A stretch of 64,000 bases of DNA, taken from Prochlorococcus marinus bv. HNLC1 (GTDB taxonomy: Bacteria; Cyanobacteriota; Cyanobacteriia; PCC-6307; Cyanobiaceae). The notes below the pieces were generated by a model. That model did no database searches. It was not told the DNA's origin and saw only the letters and a program-made list of their open reading frames with translations. The translations under genes were made by a program, and so were the position numbers. The stretch's first letter is position 1. Each line of letters opens with the position of its first letter. The stretch is from positions 518,358-582,357 of the forward strand of contig GL947594.1 of assembly GCA_000218705.1 (NCBI GenBank). Reading direction: 5' to 3'. Shown here piece by piece: positions 18,709-30,546 of this stretch.

Positions 18709-21264
18709 GTGGATAAATCGCATAAGACTAATTTAACTTTTAAAAATTTGTATGAGCCTAATCTCATAGAAAAAAAATGGCAAACTAAATGGGTAAAAGA
18801 TAAGTTGTATAAAACTCAAGATAGTGAAAATAAAGAAAAGTTTTACGCTTTATCCATGTTCCCATATCCATCTGGAAATTTACATATGGGTCATGTCAGG
18901 AATTATGTAATAACAGATGTAATTGCTAGATATCAAAAACTAAAGGGAAAGGATGTATTACATCCAATGGGTTGGGATGCTTTTGGACTTCCTGCAGAAA
19001 ATGCTGCAATTGAAAGAGGAATTAATCCTGAAATATGGACTAAAGATAATATTTCACATATGAAATCTCAACTTAGAGTTTTAGGCCTATCAGTTGATTG
19101 GGAAAAAGAATTCGCCACATGCAACGAAGATTATTATAAATGGACTCAATTTTTGTTCCTAGAATTATTTAAATCAGGTTTAGTTTATAAAAAAAAATCT
19201 GAGGTAAATTGGGATCCTATAGATAAAACTGTTTTAGCAAACGAACAAGTTGACTCTGAGGGTAAATCTTGGAGATCTGGAGCAACTGTTGAAAAAAAAC
19301 TTTTAAATCAATGGTATTTAAAAATAACTAATTATGCAGAAGAACTTTTGGATGATCTTAAAAATCTTAATGGATGGCCAGAAAGAGTAAGAACCATGCA
19401 AGAAAACTGGATAGGAAGGTCCAATGGAGCAATTATTAAATTTAATCTCGAAGATAGTGAAGAAATAAACTTAAAAGTCTTTACAACTAGAATAGATACA
19501 TTATTTGGTGTTACTTATATAGCAGTTTCACCCAATCACGAAGTCACTAGTATTATTAAAGATAAAGAATTAAAAGATAAGATTAGCAATTTAAAAGAAA
19601 TATTTAAGAACTATGATGTAGAAAAAGAAAAAATAGGTTTTAATACTGGATTAAAAGCTATAAATCCAATTAATAATAATGAAATCCCAATATGGGTAGC
19701 AAGTTATGTTTTAGACGATTACGGAACAGGAGCTGTAATGGGAGTCCCTGCTCATGATCAAAGAGATTATGAGTTCGCTGAAAAATATAAAATAATTATA
19801 AAAAAAGTTATTACAAAAGATATTAAAGAATCAAATGAAAACATTAAAAGTGCTTTTGAAGAAAATGGATTTTTAATAAATTCAGATAATTATGATGGGA
19901 TTTCAAATTCTGAAGCTAAAATAAAATTCCTAGATATAGCTAAAAATAAAGGATGGGGAGAAGAAAAAATACAATATAAATTAAGAGATTGGTTAATTTC
20001 TAGACAAAGATATTGGGGATGTCCCATACCTATTATTAATTGCTCAAAATGTGGTCCTATTCCTGTAGAAACTAAGGATCTTCCTGTTAAGTTACCAAAG
20101 GAAGTAAAGATTGATTCAAATAAAATAAATTTTCTAAATCAATCAAATGAATGGCAAAATATTAAATGTCCAAGGTGTGGGAGTAAATCAAAAAGAGAAT
20201 CAGATACAATGGATACATTCATGTGCTCATCATGGTATTTCTTGAGATATCCATGTGCAGAGCTAAATGATAAACCATTTATAAAAGAGAAAATTAATAA
20301 GTGGCTTCCAGTTGACCAATATGTAGGAGGAGTTGAACATGCAATTTTGCATTTGTTGTATGCTCGCTTTTTAACTAAAGCATTAAAAGATAACAATTTA
20401 TTTGATATTAATGAACCTTTTAAAAAACTTTTAACACAAGGCATGGTTCAATCTGCTGCATATAAAAATAAAAATACTGGAAGGTATATTCCATTAAATA
20501 AAATAAAAGATATAAATAATCCTATTGATCCAGATGACAATTCAAAATTAGAAATATTATTTGAAAAAATGTCAAAATCTAAATATAACGGTATTGATCC
20601 TGAGACTGTTATTAAGAAATATGGTGCAGATACTGCCAGGATGTTTATACTATTCAAAGCTCCACCTGAAAAGGACTTGGAATGGGGAGATTCTGATGTA
20701 GAAGGGCAGTTTAGATTTCTTTCAAGAGTTTGGAAATTATACTATGAATATTTAAATGATAATGGTTTAGAAAAGGTAAATATAAATAAAGAAACTTATG
20801 AAAAAAATATCTTACGGTCAATGAATATAGCTATTAAAGAGATTTCACACGATATTGAGAATAATCAATTTAATACAGCTATTTCAGAATTAATGAAATT
20901 TTGTAATGCTATATCTCAAGATTTTAAAAATATAAGTTCAAATTTAAAAAAAATAATACTGCAAAATTTATGCATTTTACTTGCTCCATTTTCTCCTCAT
21001 ATTTCTGAAGAGCTATGGCATTTATTAGGCTCTAATGAGTCAGTTCACTTACAAAATTGGCCTGAATATGACCCAAAAGCAATAATTCTGAATAGTTATG
21101 AATTAGTAATTCAAATAAATGGAAAAGTAAGAGATAAAATAAATATATCTACAGATGCTTCAGAAGATATAATCAAGCAAAAAAGCTTAGAAAGTCCTAA
21201 TGTTATTAAATGGATTGATAATAAAGAAATTAGAAAAATTATTATCGTAAAAGGAAAATTATAA
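18709..21264 (+). CDS. leuS: leucyl-tRNA synthetase
   Basis: The 851-aa class I synthetase charges tRNA-Leu. The HIGH motif is PYPSGNLHMGHVRNY (near residue 52). The editing domain carries TTRIDTLFGVTYIAVSPNH (near 263) and GTGAVMGVPAHDQRDYEFA, and a zinc-binding pair CSKCGP and CPRCGS follows. KMSKS is LFEKMSKSKYNG (near 625), and the anticodon-binding C-terminal part includes LAPFSPHISEELW. I take GTG at 18709 as start, with a TAGAAT -10-like box at 18675-18680 in the gap to dapF. The frame is intact over 2.5 kb. Confidence 0.96.
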   Translation: MDKSHKTNLTFKNLYEPNLIEKKWQTKWVKDKLYKTQDSENKEKFYALSMFPYPSGNLHMGHVRNYVITDVIARYQKLKGKDVLHPMGWDAFGLPAENAAIERGINPEIWTKDNISHMKSQLRVLGLSVDWEKEFATCNEDYYKWTQFLFLELFKSGLVYKKKSEVNWDPIDKTVLANEQVDSEGKSWRSGATVEKKLLNQWYLKITNYAEELLDDLKNLNGWPERVRTMQENWIGRSNGAIIKFNLEDSEEINLKVFTTRIDTLFGVTYIAVSPNHEVTSIIKDKELKDKISNLKEIFKNYDVEKEKIGFNTGLKAINPINNNEIPIWVASYVLDDYGTGAVMGVPAHDQRDYEFAEKYKIIIKKVITKDIKESNENIKSAFEENGFLINSDNYDGISNSEAKIKFLDIAKNKGWGEEKIQYKLRDWLISRQRYWGCPIPIINCSKCGPIPVETKDLPVKLPKEVKIDSNKINFLNQSNEWQNIKCPRCGSKSKRESDTMDTFMCSSWYFLRYPCAELNDKPFIKEKINKWLPVDQYVGGVEHAILHLLYARFLTKALKDNNLFDINEPFKKLLTQGMVQSAAYKNKNTGRYIPLNKIKDINNPIDPDDNSKLEILFEKMSKSKYNGIDPETVIKKYGADTARMFILFKAPPEKDLEWGDSDVEGQFRFLSRVWKLYYEYLNDNGLEKVNINKETYEKNILRSMNIAIKEISHDIENNQFNTAISELMKFCNAISQDFKNISSNLKKIILQNLCILLAPFSPHISEELWHLLGSNESVHLQNWPEYDPKAIILNSYELVIQINGKVRDKINISTDASEDIIKQKSLESPNVIKWIDNKEIRKIIIVKGKL

Positions 21265-21278
21265 ATATAGTTGTTTAA

Positions 21279-22859
21279 TTATAATTTTCTAATTTTTAAT
21301 GATTCTGGAATTGACCAGTCTCCTTCAATATTAAAATTTTTATTATTAAAACACATTTGTCTTAATATTAAAAAAATACTTTCTGGATCAGAATTTTCTA
21401 AGCTTTTATTAATTTTTTCAATAGTTAAAAAGTCATTTTTTTCAAATAGAAATTTAATTTTTTGTTGGATCGAAATTATATCTGCAGCAGCCTTTTTACC
21501 AGCCTCCACACCCGGTTGATCATATGCATTGATATCTACCAACTCTGCATAAAAAGAAACTGCCCTCTCAAATAATGCAATTATTGCTCCTAAGGTAAAG
21601 GTATTAAATTTACTTATTGTTATGGTTACACTTTGTCTTCCTTCTTTTGATAAAGCAGATCTTGTACCTTGTAAAAAACCAGATAGATATGACTTGGGGT
21701 CTTCTAAATCAAAGTTATTAAGGTCATCTGGCATATCTAATGATTCAATAAATGTACAGAAGAAATTATCCAACCCATCTCTTAATTGTTGAACATATGC
21801 ATGTTGATCTGTCGAACCTTTATTTCCAAAAACTGAAATACCTTGGTGAACTATATTACCTGATCTATCCAATTTCTTCCCAAGAGATTCCATCACTAAT
21901 TGTTGAAGATATTTACTAAAAACTTGAAGCCTATCTCGATATGGAAGAACTACCATATCCCTTTTTCCAAATCCTTCTCCACTGAAATACCAAGAAGCTG
22001 CTAATAAAGCTGCGGGATTATTTTTTATTTGTTTTGATCTAGAAATTTCATCCATTTTTGATGCACCCTTAAGAAAATTATCAATATTTTCGTTTATGAA
22101 TACCAAGGGTAAAAGTCCGACCGAACTTGTAATGCTAGTTCTACCACCAACCCAATCAGGAAGATCAAAAATTCTTAACCAATCCTCTTCAGATGCTTTT
22201 TGATATAGTTTACTTCCAGACATAGTGATTGCTATAGCTTGGGAAGACCAGTTTATACCTATCTCCTCAACATTTTTTCTAATAATATCCATTGCTATTC
22301 TCGGTTCTGGTGTACCACCTGATTTACTAACAATTACAAATAAAGTACTAGATAGTTTATCATTTAGTTCTATTAATTTTTCTTTAATTAAAAATGGATC
22401 AATATTGTCAATAAAGGAAAAGTTCAATCCTACAGAACTCCTCTTTAAAGAATCAATAATTAATAATGGACCTAAACCACTACCACCAATACCTATCCAT
22501 AATACATCTGTATACTTTTGGTCTTTACTGTTTAATATATTTCCTTCCAATATTTCTTTACCAAATTCTTTAATACTAGATATTTCGTTATCAATTTTAT
22601 TTTTTAGAATATGGTTTGGGGCTATAGATGAATTTCTTAACCAGTAATGACCAACCTGTCTGTTTTCATCAATATTAGCTATTGCACCATTTTCAAGTTC
22701 ATCTAAAGCATTGAAAACATTTACAAATTTTTGATTAATAGCTTCAAAGTCTTCATCATTAAAATTAATTTTGCTTATATCTATCCAAATATTTAATTCA
22801 TCATTAAACCAAAGATAGTTAGAAAATTTTTTCCAATTATTTAAATTATGTTTATTCAA
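21279..22859 (-). CDS. pgi: glucose-6-phosphate isomerase
   Basis: The 526-aa product interconverts glucose 6-phosphate and fructose 6-phosphate. Family landmarks are [20 protein letters not shown] (near residue 118), [19 protein letters not shown] (sugar-phosphate loop, near 173), [18 protein letters not shown] (near 236), the catalytic Glu in [12 protein letters not shown] (near 320), and [13 protein letters not shown] (catalytic Lys, near 447). Length suits the cyanobacterial type. It converges with leuS across 14 bases and is divergent from purN, with a 182-base gap in which I see no gene. Confidence 0.95.
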   Translation of the reverse strand: MNKHNLNNWKKFSNYLWFNDELNIWIDISKINFNDEDFEAINQKFVNVFNALDELENGAIANIDENRQVGHYWLRNSSIAPNHILKNKIDNEISSIKEFGKEILEGNILNSKDQKYTDVLWIGIGGSGLGPLLIIDSLKRSSVGLNFSFIDNIDPFLIKEKLIELNDKLSSTLFVIVSKSGGTPEPRIAMDIIRKNVEEIGINWSSQAIAITMSGSKLYQKASEEDWLRIFDLPDWVGGRTSITSSVGLLPLVFINENIDNFLKGASKMDEISRSKQIKNNPAALLAASWYFSGEGFGKRDMVVLPYRDRLQVFSKYLQQLVMESLGKKLDRSGNIVHQGISVFGNKGSTDQHAYVQQLRDGLDNFFCTFIESLDMPDDLNNFDLEDPKSYLSGFLQGTRSALSKEGRQSVTITISKFNTFTLGAIIALFERAVSFYAELVDINAYDQPGVEAGKKAAADIISIQQKIKFLFEKNDFLTIEKINKSLENSDPESIFLILRQMCFNNKNFNIEGDWSIPESLKIRKL

Positions 22860-23041
22860 ATCTTTAGATGGACTAGGCTTAATTGATTCTAATTATTATA
22901 CCTACTTAGTCATATTTAAAAATAGTATGTTTATAATTTAGTATTAATACTAAATAAAATTGTTTTAGTATTCGCATATCTAAAAAAATAATTTTTTCTA
23001 TTGATTTATGATTTAGTATTTTATTAATAAAAAAAAATAAA

Positions 23042-23701
23042 TTGGAAAGTATCGAACATTATTTAGTTTCGCCAGATTTAAAAAAATTTAATAAATTTGA
23101 ACCAAAATTAAATATTGCAGTTCTAGCATCTGGTGAAGGTACAAATTTTCAAGTTCTGATTGATTTATGCAAGAATAAAAAATTAGACATTGACATAAAA
23201 TTATTAATTTCAAATAAAGAGAATGCTGGTTGTATTAAGAGGGCAATAAAATCTAATATTCCAAATTTTCTTATTTTAGAAAATAATTACGAAAATAAAG
23301 AAAAATTCGAAGCTGAAATAATAAAAATTCTTAAGGAATCTAATGTTGAACTAATTGTAATGGCGGGATGGATGAAAATAGCTTCAGAAAATTTTGTAAA
23401 TTCATTTAAAGATAGGATTATTAATATACATCCTTCACTTTTACCATCATTTAAAGGTAAAAATCCAATTAATGATGCATTGAAAAGTAAGGCACTCATA
23501 ACAGGATGTTCAGTACATTTTGTGGATAAAGAAGTTGATAATGGCAAATTAATTATTCAAGCTGCACTATCAATAAAGACTGATGATAATTTAAGTAGTC
23601 TTACCAATAAAATTCACGATATTGAACATAAAATTCTCCCATTTGCTATTTCTCAAGCAGGATTGACAATTAGAAATAAATTAAGGATAAAAAGTAGTTA
23701 A
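23042..23701 (+). CDS. purN: phosphoribosylglycinamide formyltransferase
   Basis: The 219-aa enzyme transfers a formyl group from 10-formyltetrahydrofolate to GAR in purine synthesis. It shows the N-terminal IAVLASGEGTNFQVLIDLC, the VMAGWMKIASENFVNSFKDRIINIHPSLLPSFKG active-site block (residues about 100-138, with Asn and His of IINIHPSLLP), and the CSVHFVDKEVDNGKLIIQAA segment with the catalytic Asp. The frame opens with TTG at 23042. Its last 21 bases overlap the end of argC on the other strand. Confidence 0.93.
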   Translation: MESIEHYLVSPDLKKFNKFEPKLNIAVLASGEGTNFQVLIDLCKNKKLDIDIKLLISNKENAGCIKRAIKSNIPNFLILENNYENKEKFEAEIIKILKESNVELIVMAGWMKIASENFVNSFKDRIINIHPSLLPSFKGKNPINDALKSKALITGCSVHFVDKEVDNGKLIIQAALSIKTDDNLSSLTNKIHDIEHKILPFAISQAGLTIRNKLRIKSS

Positions 23702-24736
23702 ATCTAAACCTTCATTATGTTTAAGACCTGAAATTAAATTTAGATTTTGAACAGCTTGACCAGCTTGACCTTTTAAAAGATTATCGATCGTAGAAAGTAA
23801 TATTATTTTGCCACTTCGATTATCAACATTTACTGATATGTATATATCGTTTGAATTTTTTACCCATTTACTAGAGGGATATGTTCCAACTGGCAATACT
23901 TTAACGTTCTCATAATTCCTGTAGAAATTATCTAGTAAAATTTTACAATCATCAGCTGTTAATCCTGGGTCTTTAAGCCTTCCGTATATTGTTGAAAACA
24001 TTCCTCTAACGATAGGAATTAAATGTGGAGTAAAGATTAACTGAATATTTAGACCAGATACATGACTCAAAATTTGTTCAATTTCAGATGTATGTCTATG
24101 AGTCAATAAGCCATATGCAGAAATACCTTCACCGGCTTCAGAATATAGTAAATGTTCTTTAGCAGTTCTACCTCCTCCAGAAATTCCACTCTTTGAATCA
24201 ATAATAATACCTTCACTCTCAATAATTCCTTGAAGCATAAATGGAATAAGAGGTATTAGTGCCGAAGTAGGATAACATCCAGGACAAGCAATTATTCTTG
24301 ATTTTTTAATTTCTTTTTGATTAAATTCTGGTATACCATATACTGACTCTAAACATAATTCATAATCATTTCTATTATATATTTCTGCTTCTTTATAATA
24401 AATTTCTTTCCATTTATCTAATGATTTATATCTATAGTCCGCAGATAGATCAATAACTTTTATACCGTTATTAACTAATTCAGGAGTAATTGTCGATGAC
24501 AAACCATTCGGAAGAGATAATATTGCTATTTCAGAACTTTCAAGAATCCTTTGCAGTGAATATTTTTCGATAGTAAGATCATTCTCAATATTAATAAAAG
24601 GAAACAGATCATTCCATTTTGAACCAGCAGATTTGTTTCCACCTAAAAATGATAATTTAAAATTTCTATTTCTTCTTAATAGATTTACTAACTGTATGCC
24701 TCCGTAACCTGTAGCACCAACTATTGCAACATTCAT
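23681..24736 (-). CDS. argC: N-acetyl-gamma-glutamyl-phosphate reductase
   Basis: The 351-aa protein carries out the NADPH-dependent third step of arginine synthesis. It begins with a Rossmann glycine motif (VAIVGATGYGGIQLVNLL). The catalytic cysteine is in RIIACPGCYPTSALIPL (near residue 150), followed by SKSGISGGGRTAKEHLLYSE and a HRHTSEIEQ histidine segment (near 215). The C-terminus has LLSTIDNLLKGQAGQAVQNLNL. Length is normal, and ATG at 24736 is well placed 86 bases from divergent ribBA. Confidence 0.95.
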   Translation of the reverse strand: MNVAIVGATGYGGIQLVNLLRRNRNFKLSFLGGNKSAGSKWNDLFPFINIENDLTIEKYSLQRILESSEIAILSLPNGLSSTITPELVNNGIKVIDLSADYRYKSLDKWKEIYYKEAEIYNRNDYELCLESVYGIPEFNQKEIKKSRIIACPGCYPTSALIPLIPFMLQGIIESEGIIIDSKSGISGGGRTAKEHLLYSEAGEGISAYGLLTHRHTSEIEQILSHVSGLNIQLIFTPHLIPIVRGMFSTIYGRLKDPGLTADDCKILLDNFYRNYENVKVLPVGTYPSSKWVKNSNDIYISVNVDNRSGKIILLSTIDNLLKGQAGQAVQNLNLISGLKHNEGLDLTTFYP

Positions 24737-24822
24737 TTCTCTTAACCGGCAAGTGTGATATAGGATTATATAGTATTGAAATTGTTTATTACAATTACAA
24801 TTGCTTTATTATGTAATTTATA

Positions 24823-26561
24823 ATGGAAGAAACAAGTACAAGATCTAATAATCAAGAAATTTCTGATAAGAAAGAACCACTTGATATAAAGTTTGATCCT
24901 ATAAGTGATGCTTTAGCTGCAATAAGAAATGGTGAATGCATAATTGTTGTAGATGATGAAGGGAGAGAAAATGAAGGAGATTTGATATGTGCAGCCCAAT
25001 TTGCCACACCTCAACAAATAAATTTTATGGCTGTAGAGGGGAGAGGTTTAATTTGTTTGGCAATGCAAGGAGATAAATTAGATGCTTTAGATTTACCATT
25101 AATGGTTGATAGGAATACTGATTCTAACCAGACAGCGTTTACTGTTTCTATTGACGCAGGACCAGAATTTAATGTAACTACTGGAATTTCAGCTGAGGAT
25201 AGAGCAAAAACAATTCAAGTTGCAATAAATCCTAATACAACTCCTGAAGATCTAAGAAGACCTGGGCATATATTTCCATTAAGAGCAAAAAAAGGAGGTG
25301 TTTTAAAAAGAGCTGGACATACTGAAGCAGCAGTTGATTTAGCTTTACTTTCAGGTTTATACCCAGCAGGTGTTATTTGTGAGATTCAAAATCAAGACGG
25401 ATCAATGTCTAGATTACCTGAACTTAGTAAATATGCTAAGCAATGGGGCATGAAATTAATTTCAATTGCTGACTTAATAAGATATAGATCTGAAAACGAA
25501 AGATTCGTATTTAGAAAATCTGCTACTGAACTACCTAGTATATTTGGTACTTTTAAAGCTTATGGATATATTAACGAGCTAGATGGATCAGAACATGTTG
25601 CTCTTGTTAAAAAAAAATCTAAGACTATAATGAACCGGTTCTAGTAAGGATGCATTCTGAATGTCTTACTGGAGATGCTTTTGGATCATTAAGATGTGAC
25701 TGTAGACCACAACTTGAGGCTGCATTGTCGAGAATTGAAGAAGAAGGTGAAGGTGTCGTTGTTTATCTCAGACAAGAGGGAAGAGGTATAGGATTAATTA
25801 ATAAGTTAAAAGCTTACAGCTTACAAGATGGTGGATTAGATACTGTTGAAGCAAACGAAAAACTTGGATTTCCCGCAGATCTTAGAAATTATGGTGTAGG
25901 TGCTCAAATACTTACAGACCTTGGTATAAAGAAGCTAAAACTTCTAACAAATAATCCAAGAAAAATTGCTGGTTTAGGTGGTTATGGTATTGAAGTTGTT
26001 TCTCGAGTGCCATTAGTCATTTGTCCTGGAGATTATAATGCTGAATATTTAAATGTTAAAAGAACTAAATTAGGACATTTACTTGATAATGAACAAAATA
26101 AATTTTCAAATATAGATCCATTCATTGCAATATTTCTGGATGGAAAATATACTTCAGACGAATTGGTTACTATTAAGAATCAAATAAATAAATTTTGTCA
26201 ATTAAAGGACATAGAAGTAAAATTAGAAAGTAGTCCTAGATTACTTGCTATATGGAATCGACCAAAACTAGTATGGAGAATCATTCACAAAAAAGATAGA
26301 AAAAACATAGTTATAAATAATAACGAAATAAAGAAAATAGAGGAATTTATCTCCAAACTCTCAAAACTTAAGAAAAGTTCAAAGGTTGGATTAATAGTTG
26401 CTAAAAATATTGATCATGCCCTCCATCCAACTAATAATATTAAAATTGAGAATACATTAATAACTGATCAAAATGAGAAACTTTACGCCTCTACCAGAAA
26501 ATTTAATTTAGATAAAGTACCTTTTACTATAATTTTAGAAAAAAACAAAGAATTAACCTAA
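24823..26561 (+). CDS. ribBA: bifunctional riboflavin enzyme RibBA (one frameshift)
   Basis: The first half is DHBP synthase (RibB): [19 protein letters not shown] (near residue 43) and [29 protein letters not shown] (near 146). The second half is GTP cyclohydrolase II (RibA): [19 protein letters not shown] with its three zinc cysteines and [13 protein letters not shown]. Together they supply both precursors of riboflavin. A C-terminal extension of about 130 residues follows the cyclohydrolase domain. The frame breaks between the halves at an AA pair (25621-25622). One added A reads [20 protein letters not shown], giving about 579 aa. The split point coincides with the domain border, but the missing junction favours a sequence error. 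Confidence 0.94.
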
Positions 26562-26990
26562 ATACGCTTTTATAATTTTTGAGCCATTTTTTAGTTTTAA
26601 AACAACATCCATATTATTTGTTTTTCCAAATACAGTATGTACTCCATCTAAATGTGGCTGAGGTTCATAAACTATAAAAAATTGACTACCTCCAGTATTT
26701 TTGCCGGCATGTGCCATCGATAAGGAGCCAGTAATATGTTTATTAGAATTAATTTCACATTTTATTTTGTAACCAGGACCTCCTGTACCAGGCATTCCTG
26801 AAGAGCCTTCTCTTGTATTTGGACATCCACCTTGTGCCATAAAACCAGGAATAACTCTATGAAATGACAAACCATTATAAAATCCTTCATTTACAAGTTT
26901 TGTAAAATTATCGACTGTATTAGGAGCATCTTCAGAAAATAAATCGAACTCAATATTACCTGAGTCAGTTTCAAAAATAACTTTTGCCAT
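26553..26990 (-). CDS. peptidyl-prolyl cis-trans isomerase, cyclophilin type
   Basis: The 145-aa protein is a compact cytosolic cyclophilin. It shows [19 protein letters not shown] start ([19 protein letters not shown]), [13 protein letters not shown] with the catalytic Arg (near residue 45), [29 protein letters not shown] (near 90-117) and [11 protein letters not shown]. There is no signal peptide. The stop overlaps the end of ribBA on the opposite strand by 9 bases. It lies upstream of the DUF3110-dnaJ-dnaK group in position, though transcribed away from dnaK's promoter. Confidence 0.93.
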   Translation of the reverse strand: MAKVIFETDSGNIEFDLFSEDAPNTVDNFTKLVNEGFYNGLSFHRVIPGFMAQGGCPNTREGSSGMPGTGGPGYKIKCEINSNKHITGSLSMAHAGKNTGGSQFFIVYEPQPHLDGVHTVFGKTNNMDVVLKLKNGSKIIKAYLG

Positions 26991-27032
26991 GTTTAAAAAT
27001 CTTTTATTGAAGTATATTACATGAATTAAATT

Positions 27033-27407
27033 TTAGAGAAGTTTCTCCAGGTTTTCTCTTATATCATCTAAATTATCATCATTATTTTTTTTGTCTTCCC
27101 ATTTATCTACTTCTAAGTTTTTTTGAGGAGGAGTTAATAGTAATCTATCTTCAAGAGTCTTCGGTACGAAATCTTTAGTAACTATCCTAGTTTCATAATC
27201 ACATCTATTGCAAAATTCTTTAATTTCTTCTAAATTAACACTTTCTATCGAAGGAGTAGGAAAATCTTGTGCTTCTAAAAGCCCAACATACCTTTCTGCA
27301 TCTTCCTTTTCTTCAAACATTAATACAATTGTTCTACCTTTAAGCTCTATGGAATGAATACCTTCATTATCAGTATTTGGATTATAAAGTAGAACAAATA
27401 TTTTCAT
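27033..27407 (-). CDS. DUF3110 domain protein
   Basis: The 124-aa product begins with MKIFVLLYNPNTDNEGIHSI and contains TIVLMFEEKEDAERYVGLLEAQDFPTP, the recognisable DUF3110 core of cyanobacteria and plants. The C-terminal third is acidic and low in complexity (DKWEDKKNNDDNLDDIRENL). Function is unknown. It is 16 bases downstream of dnaJ on the same strand, so it is probably the last gene of a dnaK-dnaJ-DUF3110 transcript, hinting at a stress or proteostasis link. Confidence 0.82.
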   Translation of the reverse strand: MKIFVLLYNPNTDNEGIHSIELKGRTIVLMFEEKEDAERYVGLLEAQDFPTPSIESVNLEEIKEFCNRCDYETRIVTKDFVPKTLEDRLLLTPPQKNLEVDKWEDKKNNDDNLDDIRENLEKLL

Positions 27408-27423
27408 GATAAATTTTTAAAAA

Positions 27424-28328
27424 TTACGCTTCAGAAAGAGATAGTTCCTGCAATCTTGAATATAGAGCAATTTCCTCATCGTTCATATTAGCAGGGATAA
27501 CAACAACTATCTCTACATATTGATCACCTATATTATTACCGTGAACCATACCTCTACCTTTAAGCCTAAGTAATCTTCCTGTTGATGATTTAGGTGGAAC
27601 CTGAAGAGTAACATAACCTTCAAGAGTAGGTACATCAACAGCACAACCCAAAAGTGCATCAGGTGGAAATAATTCAAGTTTGTAAAGGACTCGTAATCCA
27701 TCAATTCTCAATCCATCAGAAGTCTGAACTTTTAATTGAAGATAATGATCTTTTCCTCCTCTAGCAATATTTTCTAACCTAAGCCTCCACCCGTCCCCTG
27801 CGAAAGGTGGTGTATCGACTTCAACAATAGTTTTATCTTCAAGTTCAATTAATATAGTTGATCCCATAAGAGCCTCTTCTGGCGATAATTCTATTATTGT
27901 TTCAACGTCTTGAAAGGATTTTACAGGCGGAGGCGAGTTAGGTGATTTAGCAGGATAATCAAAATTGTCAAATTCTTCTTCAAATATATCCTCGTCTTGA
28001 AAATCATCTTCTGATTCACTTTCGGGATATTTGTTAAAGCCAAAGAGCATATCTAAATATTCTTCAAATTCAGGAAATCCTGTTTCTAAATTATTTTTTT
28101 TATTGATAGATTCTTTCCCCTCGAGAGAAGCTCTTTGTTTGGGTCACGTAAAAATTCATAAGCTTCATTTATTAATTTAAAACGTTCTTCTGCATTAATA
28201 TCATTTTTATTTAAATCTGGATGCCATTTTCTAGCTTCTCTTCGAAAAGCCTTTTTTAGTTCAAAATCATCAAAGTTCTTTGATAATCCTAAAATAGATA
28301 AATAATCAGTTTTAGAGGAAGTAGTCAT
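27424..28328 (-). CDS. DnaJ-type co-chaperone lacking zinc finger (one frameshift)
   Basis: The N-terminal J domain spans about residues 5-75, with HPD in [11 protein letters not shown]. After an acidic linker comes a DnaJ C-terminal substrate-binding region ([51 protein letters not shown]). There is no CxxCxGxG zinc repeat, so it is a CbpA-like type II J protein. The frame breaks at TTT 28114-28116 (coding AAA). One added A reads [19 protein letters not shown] and gives about 301 aa. The start is ATG at 28328, 17 bases inside the end of dnaK, which suggests translational coupling to its Hsp70 partner. Confidence 0.88.
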
Positions 28329-30309
28329 TGTCCCATGGATCATCGTCCCTAGAGTTACCATACCTCGAATTTCTATAATTTCTATCTATTTGGTTATCCC
28401 AAGGATCATCATCCCAGTAATCATCTGAAAATAATTCATCTTTTATAGACCCAAAAGTATTTTTGATACCTTGAAGAGGATTATTTTCAATTTTCTTTTC
28501 AGCAGCAAATTTTCTATTTAATCCGAACAAGGCTTCCTGTAAGGCACTGCATGAAATTTCTAATTCTTGAGGATCTTCATCCTCTAAAAATTCTTCGACA
28601 TCTTGTATAGCAATCTCGACTGCTCTTTGTTGTCTTTCAGCTCCATAGGGACCAAACTCTAAAGAAGCGTCCCTAAGTCTTCTTTCTGCTTGAGCTATGA
28701 GAGTGAGAGCATTATTTCTCCTATCTATAACGGATCTCTTTTTCTTATCTTCACTTGCTTTAGATTTAGCTTCATCAATAATTTTATTAATTTCATCTTC
28801 ATTTAAATTAGATCCTCCAGTTATACTTACAGACTGATTCCTTCCTGTTGTTCTATCTGTCGCACTAACTTCAAGTAATCCATTAGCATCAATATCAAAT
28901 GCTACTTGTACTTGTGGTATGCCTCTTGGAGCTGGAGGAATTCCTGATAATCGAAATTTACCCAATGATTTATTTTCACCAGCAAGTGGTCTCTCTCCTT
29001 GACAAATTTTTATAAAAACAGAAGATTGATTCGCTTCAGAAGTACTAAAAACATCTGATTGTCTTACTGGTATTGGAGTATTTCTTGGAATTAATACTTT
29101 CATTAATCCTCCAATAGTTTCAAGACCTAAAGAAAGAGGCGTTACATCATTTAAAAGCAAATCTCGTAGTTCTCCGCTTAAAATTCCTGATTGAATTGCT
29201 GCACCAATGGCTACTACTTCATCTGGATTAACTGTTTGACATGGTTCATTAGGGACTAATGTTTTAACTAATTGTTGAACCATCGGTATTCTTGTTGAGC
29301 CACCTACGAGAACGACTTCATCAACTTCATCTGGATTCCATCCTGAATCATCTAATGCAATTTGTACTGGTTCTAATAATCTATCAAGTAAATCTTGCGA
29401 TAAGGATTCAAAAAGTTTTCTATCCAAAGTCTCATCTATATGAAGAGGACCTTGTTCATTTGTAGTAATAAAAGGAAGAGATATTTTTGTTTTATTTAAG
29501 CCTGATAACTCACATTTTGCCTTTTCAGCTGCTTCTGTTAATCTTTGGAGTGCTTGCCTATCTCTGCGTAAATCAATTTTATACTTAGTTAAGAAATTTT
29601 CTGCTAACCAATCAACTATTTTTGAATCAAAATTATTACCTCCAAGTTGAGTATCTCCACAGGTTGCTTTTACATCAAAAACACCATTAGATATTCTTAA
29701 TAAAGAGACATCAAATGTACCTCCCCCTAAGTCAAAAACTAAAACATTATTAGCAGAACTTTTTTCAAAGCCATATGCTAAGGCCGCGGCTGTTGGTTCA
29801 TTCAGAATTCTTTCAACTTTAATACCTGCTAAAAGAGCAGCATCTTTAGTGGCTTGTCTTTGAGATTCATTAAAATAAGCAGGAACAGTAATAACTGCAG
29901 AATCAATTGTATCTCCAAGAAATGTTTCTGAATCATCTATTAATTTCCTAATAATTGAACTTACCAACTCTTCAGGTGCATATTCTCTTTCAGTAAAAGG
30001 ACTTAATACTCTTACATTCCCATTATCGTTTGACTTAATATTATATGGCACTGACATGCTGGTTTCATCTAATTCATCCCACTCGCGACCTACAAATCTT
30101 TTTAAATTAAAAAAGGTATTTTTAGGATTTAAGACTAGTTGTCTCCTAGCTTGATCACCAATAACAATTTCAGAATCTTTAGTGAATCCAACAATTGAAG
30201 GTGTTGTTCTAGTACCTTCAGAACTAGCAATTATTACTGGGCGACCAGCTTCAATTACTCCAACCACGGAGTTAGTAGTGCCTAAATCAATTCCAACTAT
30301 TTTCCCCAT
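28312..30309 (-). CDS. dnaK: Hsp70 chaperone DnaK (cyanobacterial paralogue)
   Basis: The 665-aa product has all Hsp70 landmarks: [18 protein letters not shown] at the start, [14 protein letters not shown] near residue 190, [17 protein letters not shown] near 325, and the substrate-binding domain with [12 protein letters not shown]. The C-terminus is unusual: instead of the EEVD-like or Gly-rich tail it is rich in Asp, Trp and Arg, with DDPWDN occurring twice (near 640 and 656). Cyanobacteria have several DnaK copies. The tail and the adjacent zinc-less J protein suggest this is a specialised one, possibly DnaK1-like. Confidence 0.93.
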   Translation of the reverse strand: MGKIVGIDLGTTNSVVGVIEAGRPVIIASSEGTRTTPSIVGFTKDSEIVIGDQARRQLVLNPKNTFFNLKRFVGREWDELDETSMSVPYNIKSNDNGNVRVLSPFTEREYAPEELVSSIIRKLIDDSETFLGDTIDSAVITVPAYFNESQRQATKDAALLAGIKVERILNEPTAAALAYGFEKSSANNVLVFDLGGGTFDVSLLRISNGVFDVKATCGDTQLGGNNFDSKIVDWLAENFLTKYKIDLRRDRQALQRLTEAAEKAKCELSGLNKTKISLPFITTNEQGPLHIDETLDRKLFESLSQDLLDRLLEPVQIALDDSGWNPDEVDEVVLVGGSTRIPMVQQLVKTLVPNEPCQTVNPDEVVAIGAAIQSGILSGELRDLLLNDVTPLSLGLETIGGLMKVLIPRNTPIPVRQSDVFSTSEANQSSVFIKICQGERPLAGENKSLGKFRLSGIPPAPRGIPQVQVAFDIDANGLLEVSATDRTTGRNQSVSITGGSNLNEDEINKIIDEAKSKASEDKKKRSVIDRRNNALTLIAQAERRLRDASLEFGPYGAERQQRAVEIAIQDVEEFLEDEDPQELEISCSALQEALFGLNRKFAAEKKIENNPLQGIKNTFGSIKDELFSDDYWDDDPWDNQIDRNYRNSRYGNSRDDDPWDNDYFL

Positions 30310-30546
30310 AAATTTATTATGGATAACTAAAACTTAACTTCAAAATTTAATTAAAACAAATAATTAATAATATTGTTTTCATATTAGTAAAAATATCTCT
30401 TTTGTTAAGTTCAATTATTATTAATATTTATATAGTTTTGAACTTTAAATTTATTTAAAAATTAATTTTTTAATGAATTTAATAAATAGAACTTAAATTT
30501 TGATGTAATTAACTTTATTTATGTTCTTCATTGCTTTATATTTATA

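Noticed and set aside
24823..26561. Separate ribB and ribA genes instead of one ribBA
   Set aside because: The break is at a two-base A run and one added A joins the domains with the expected linker; no ribosome-binding site or start codon precedes the second half at the right place.
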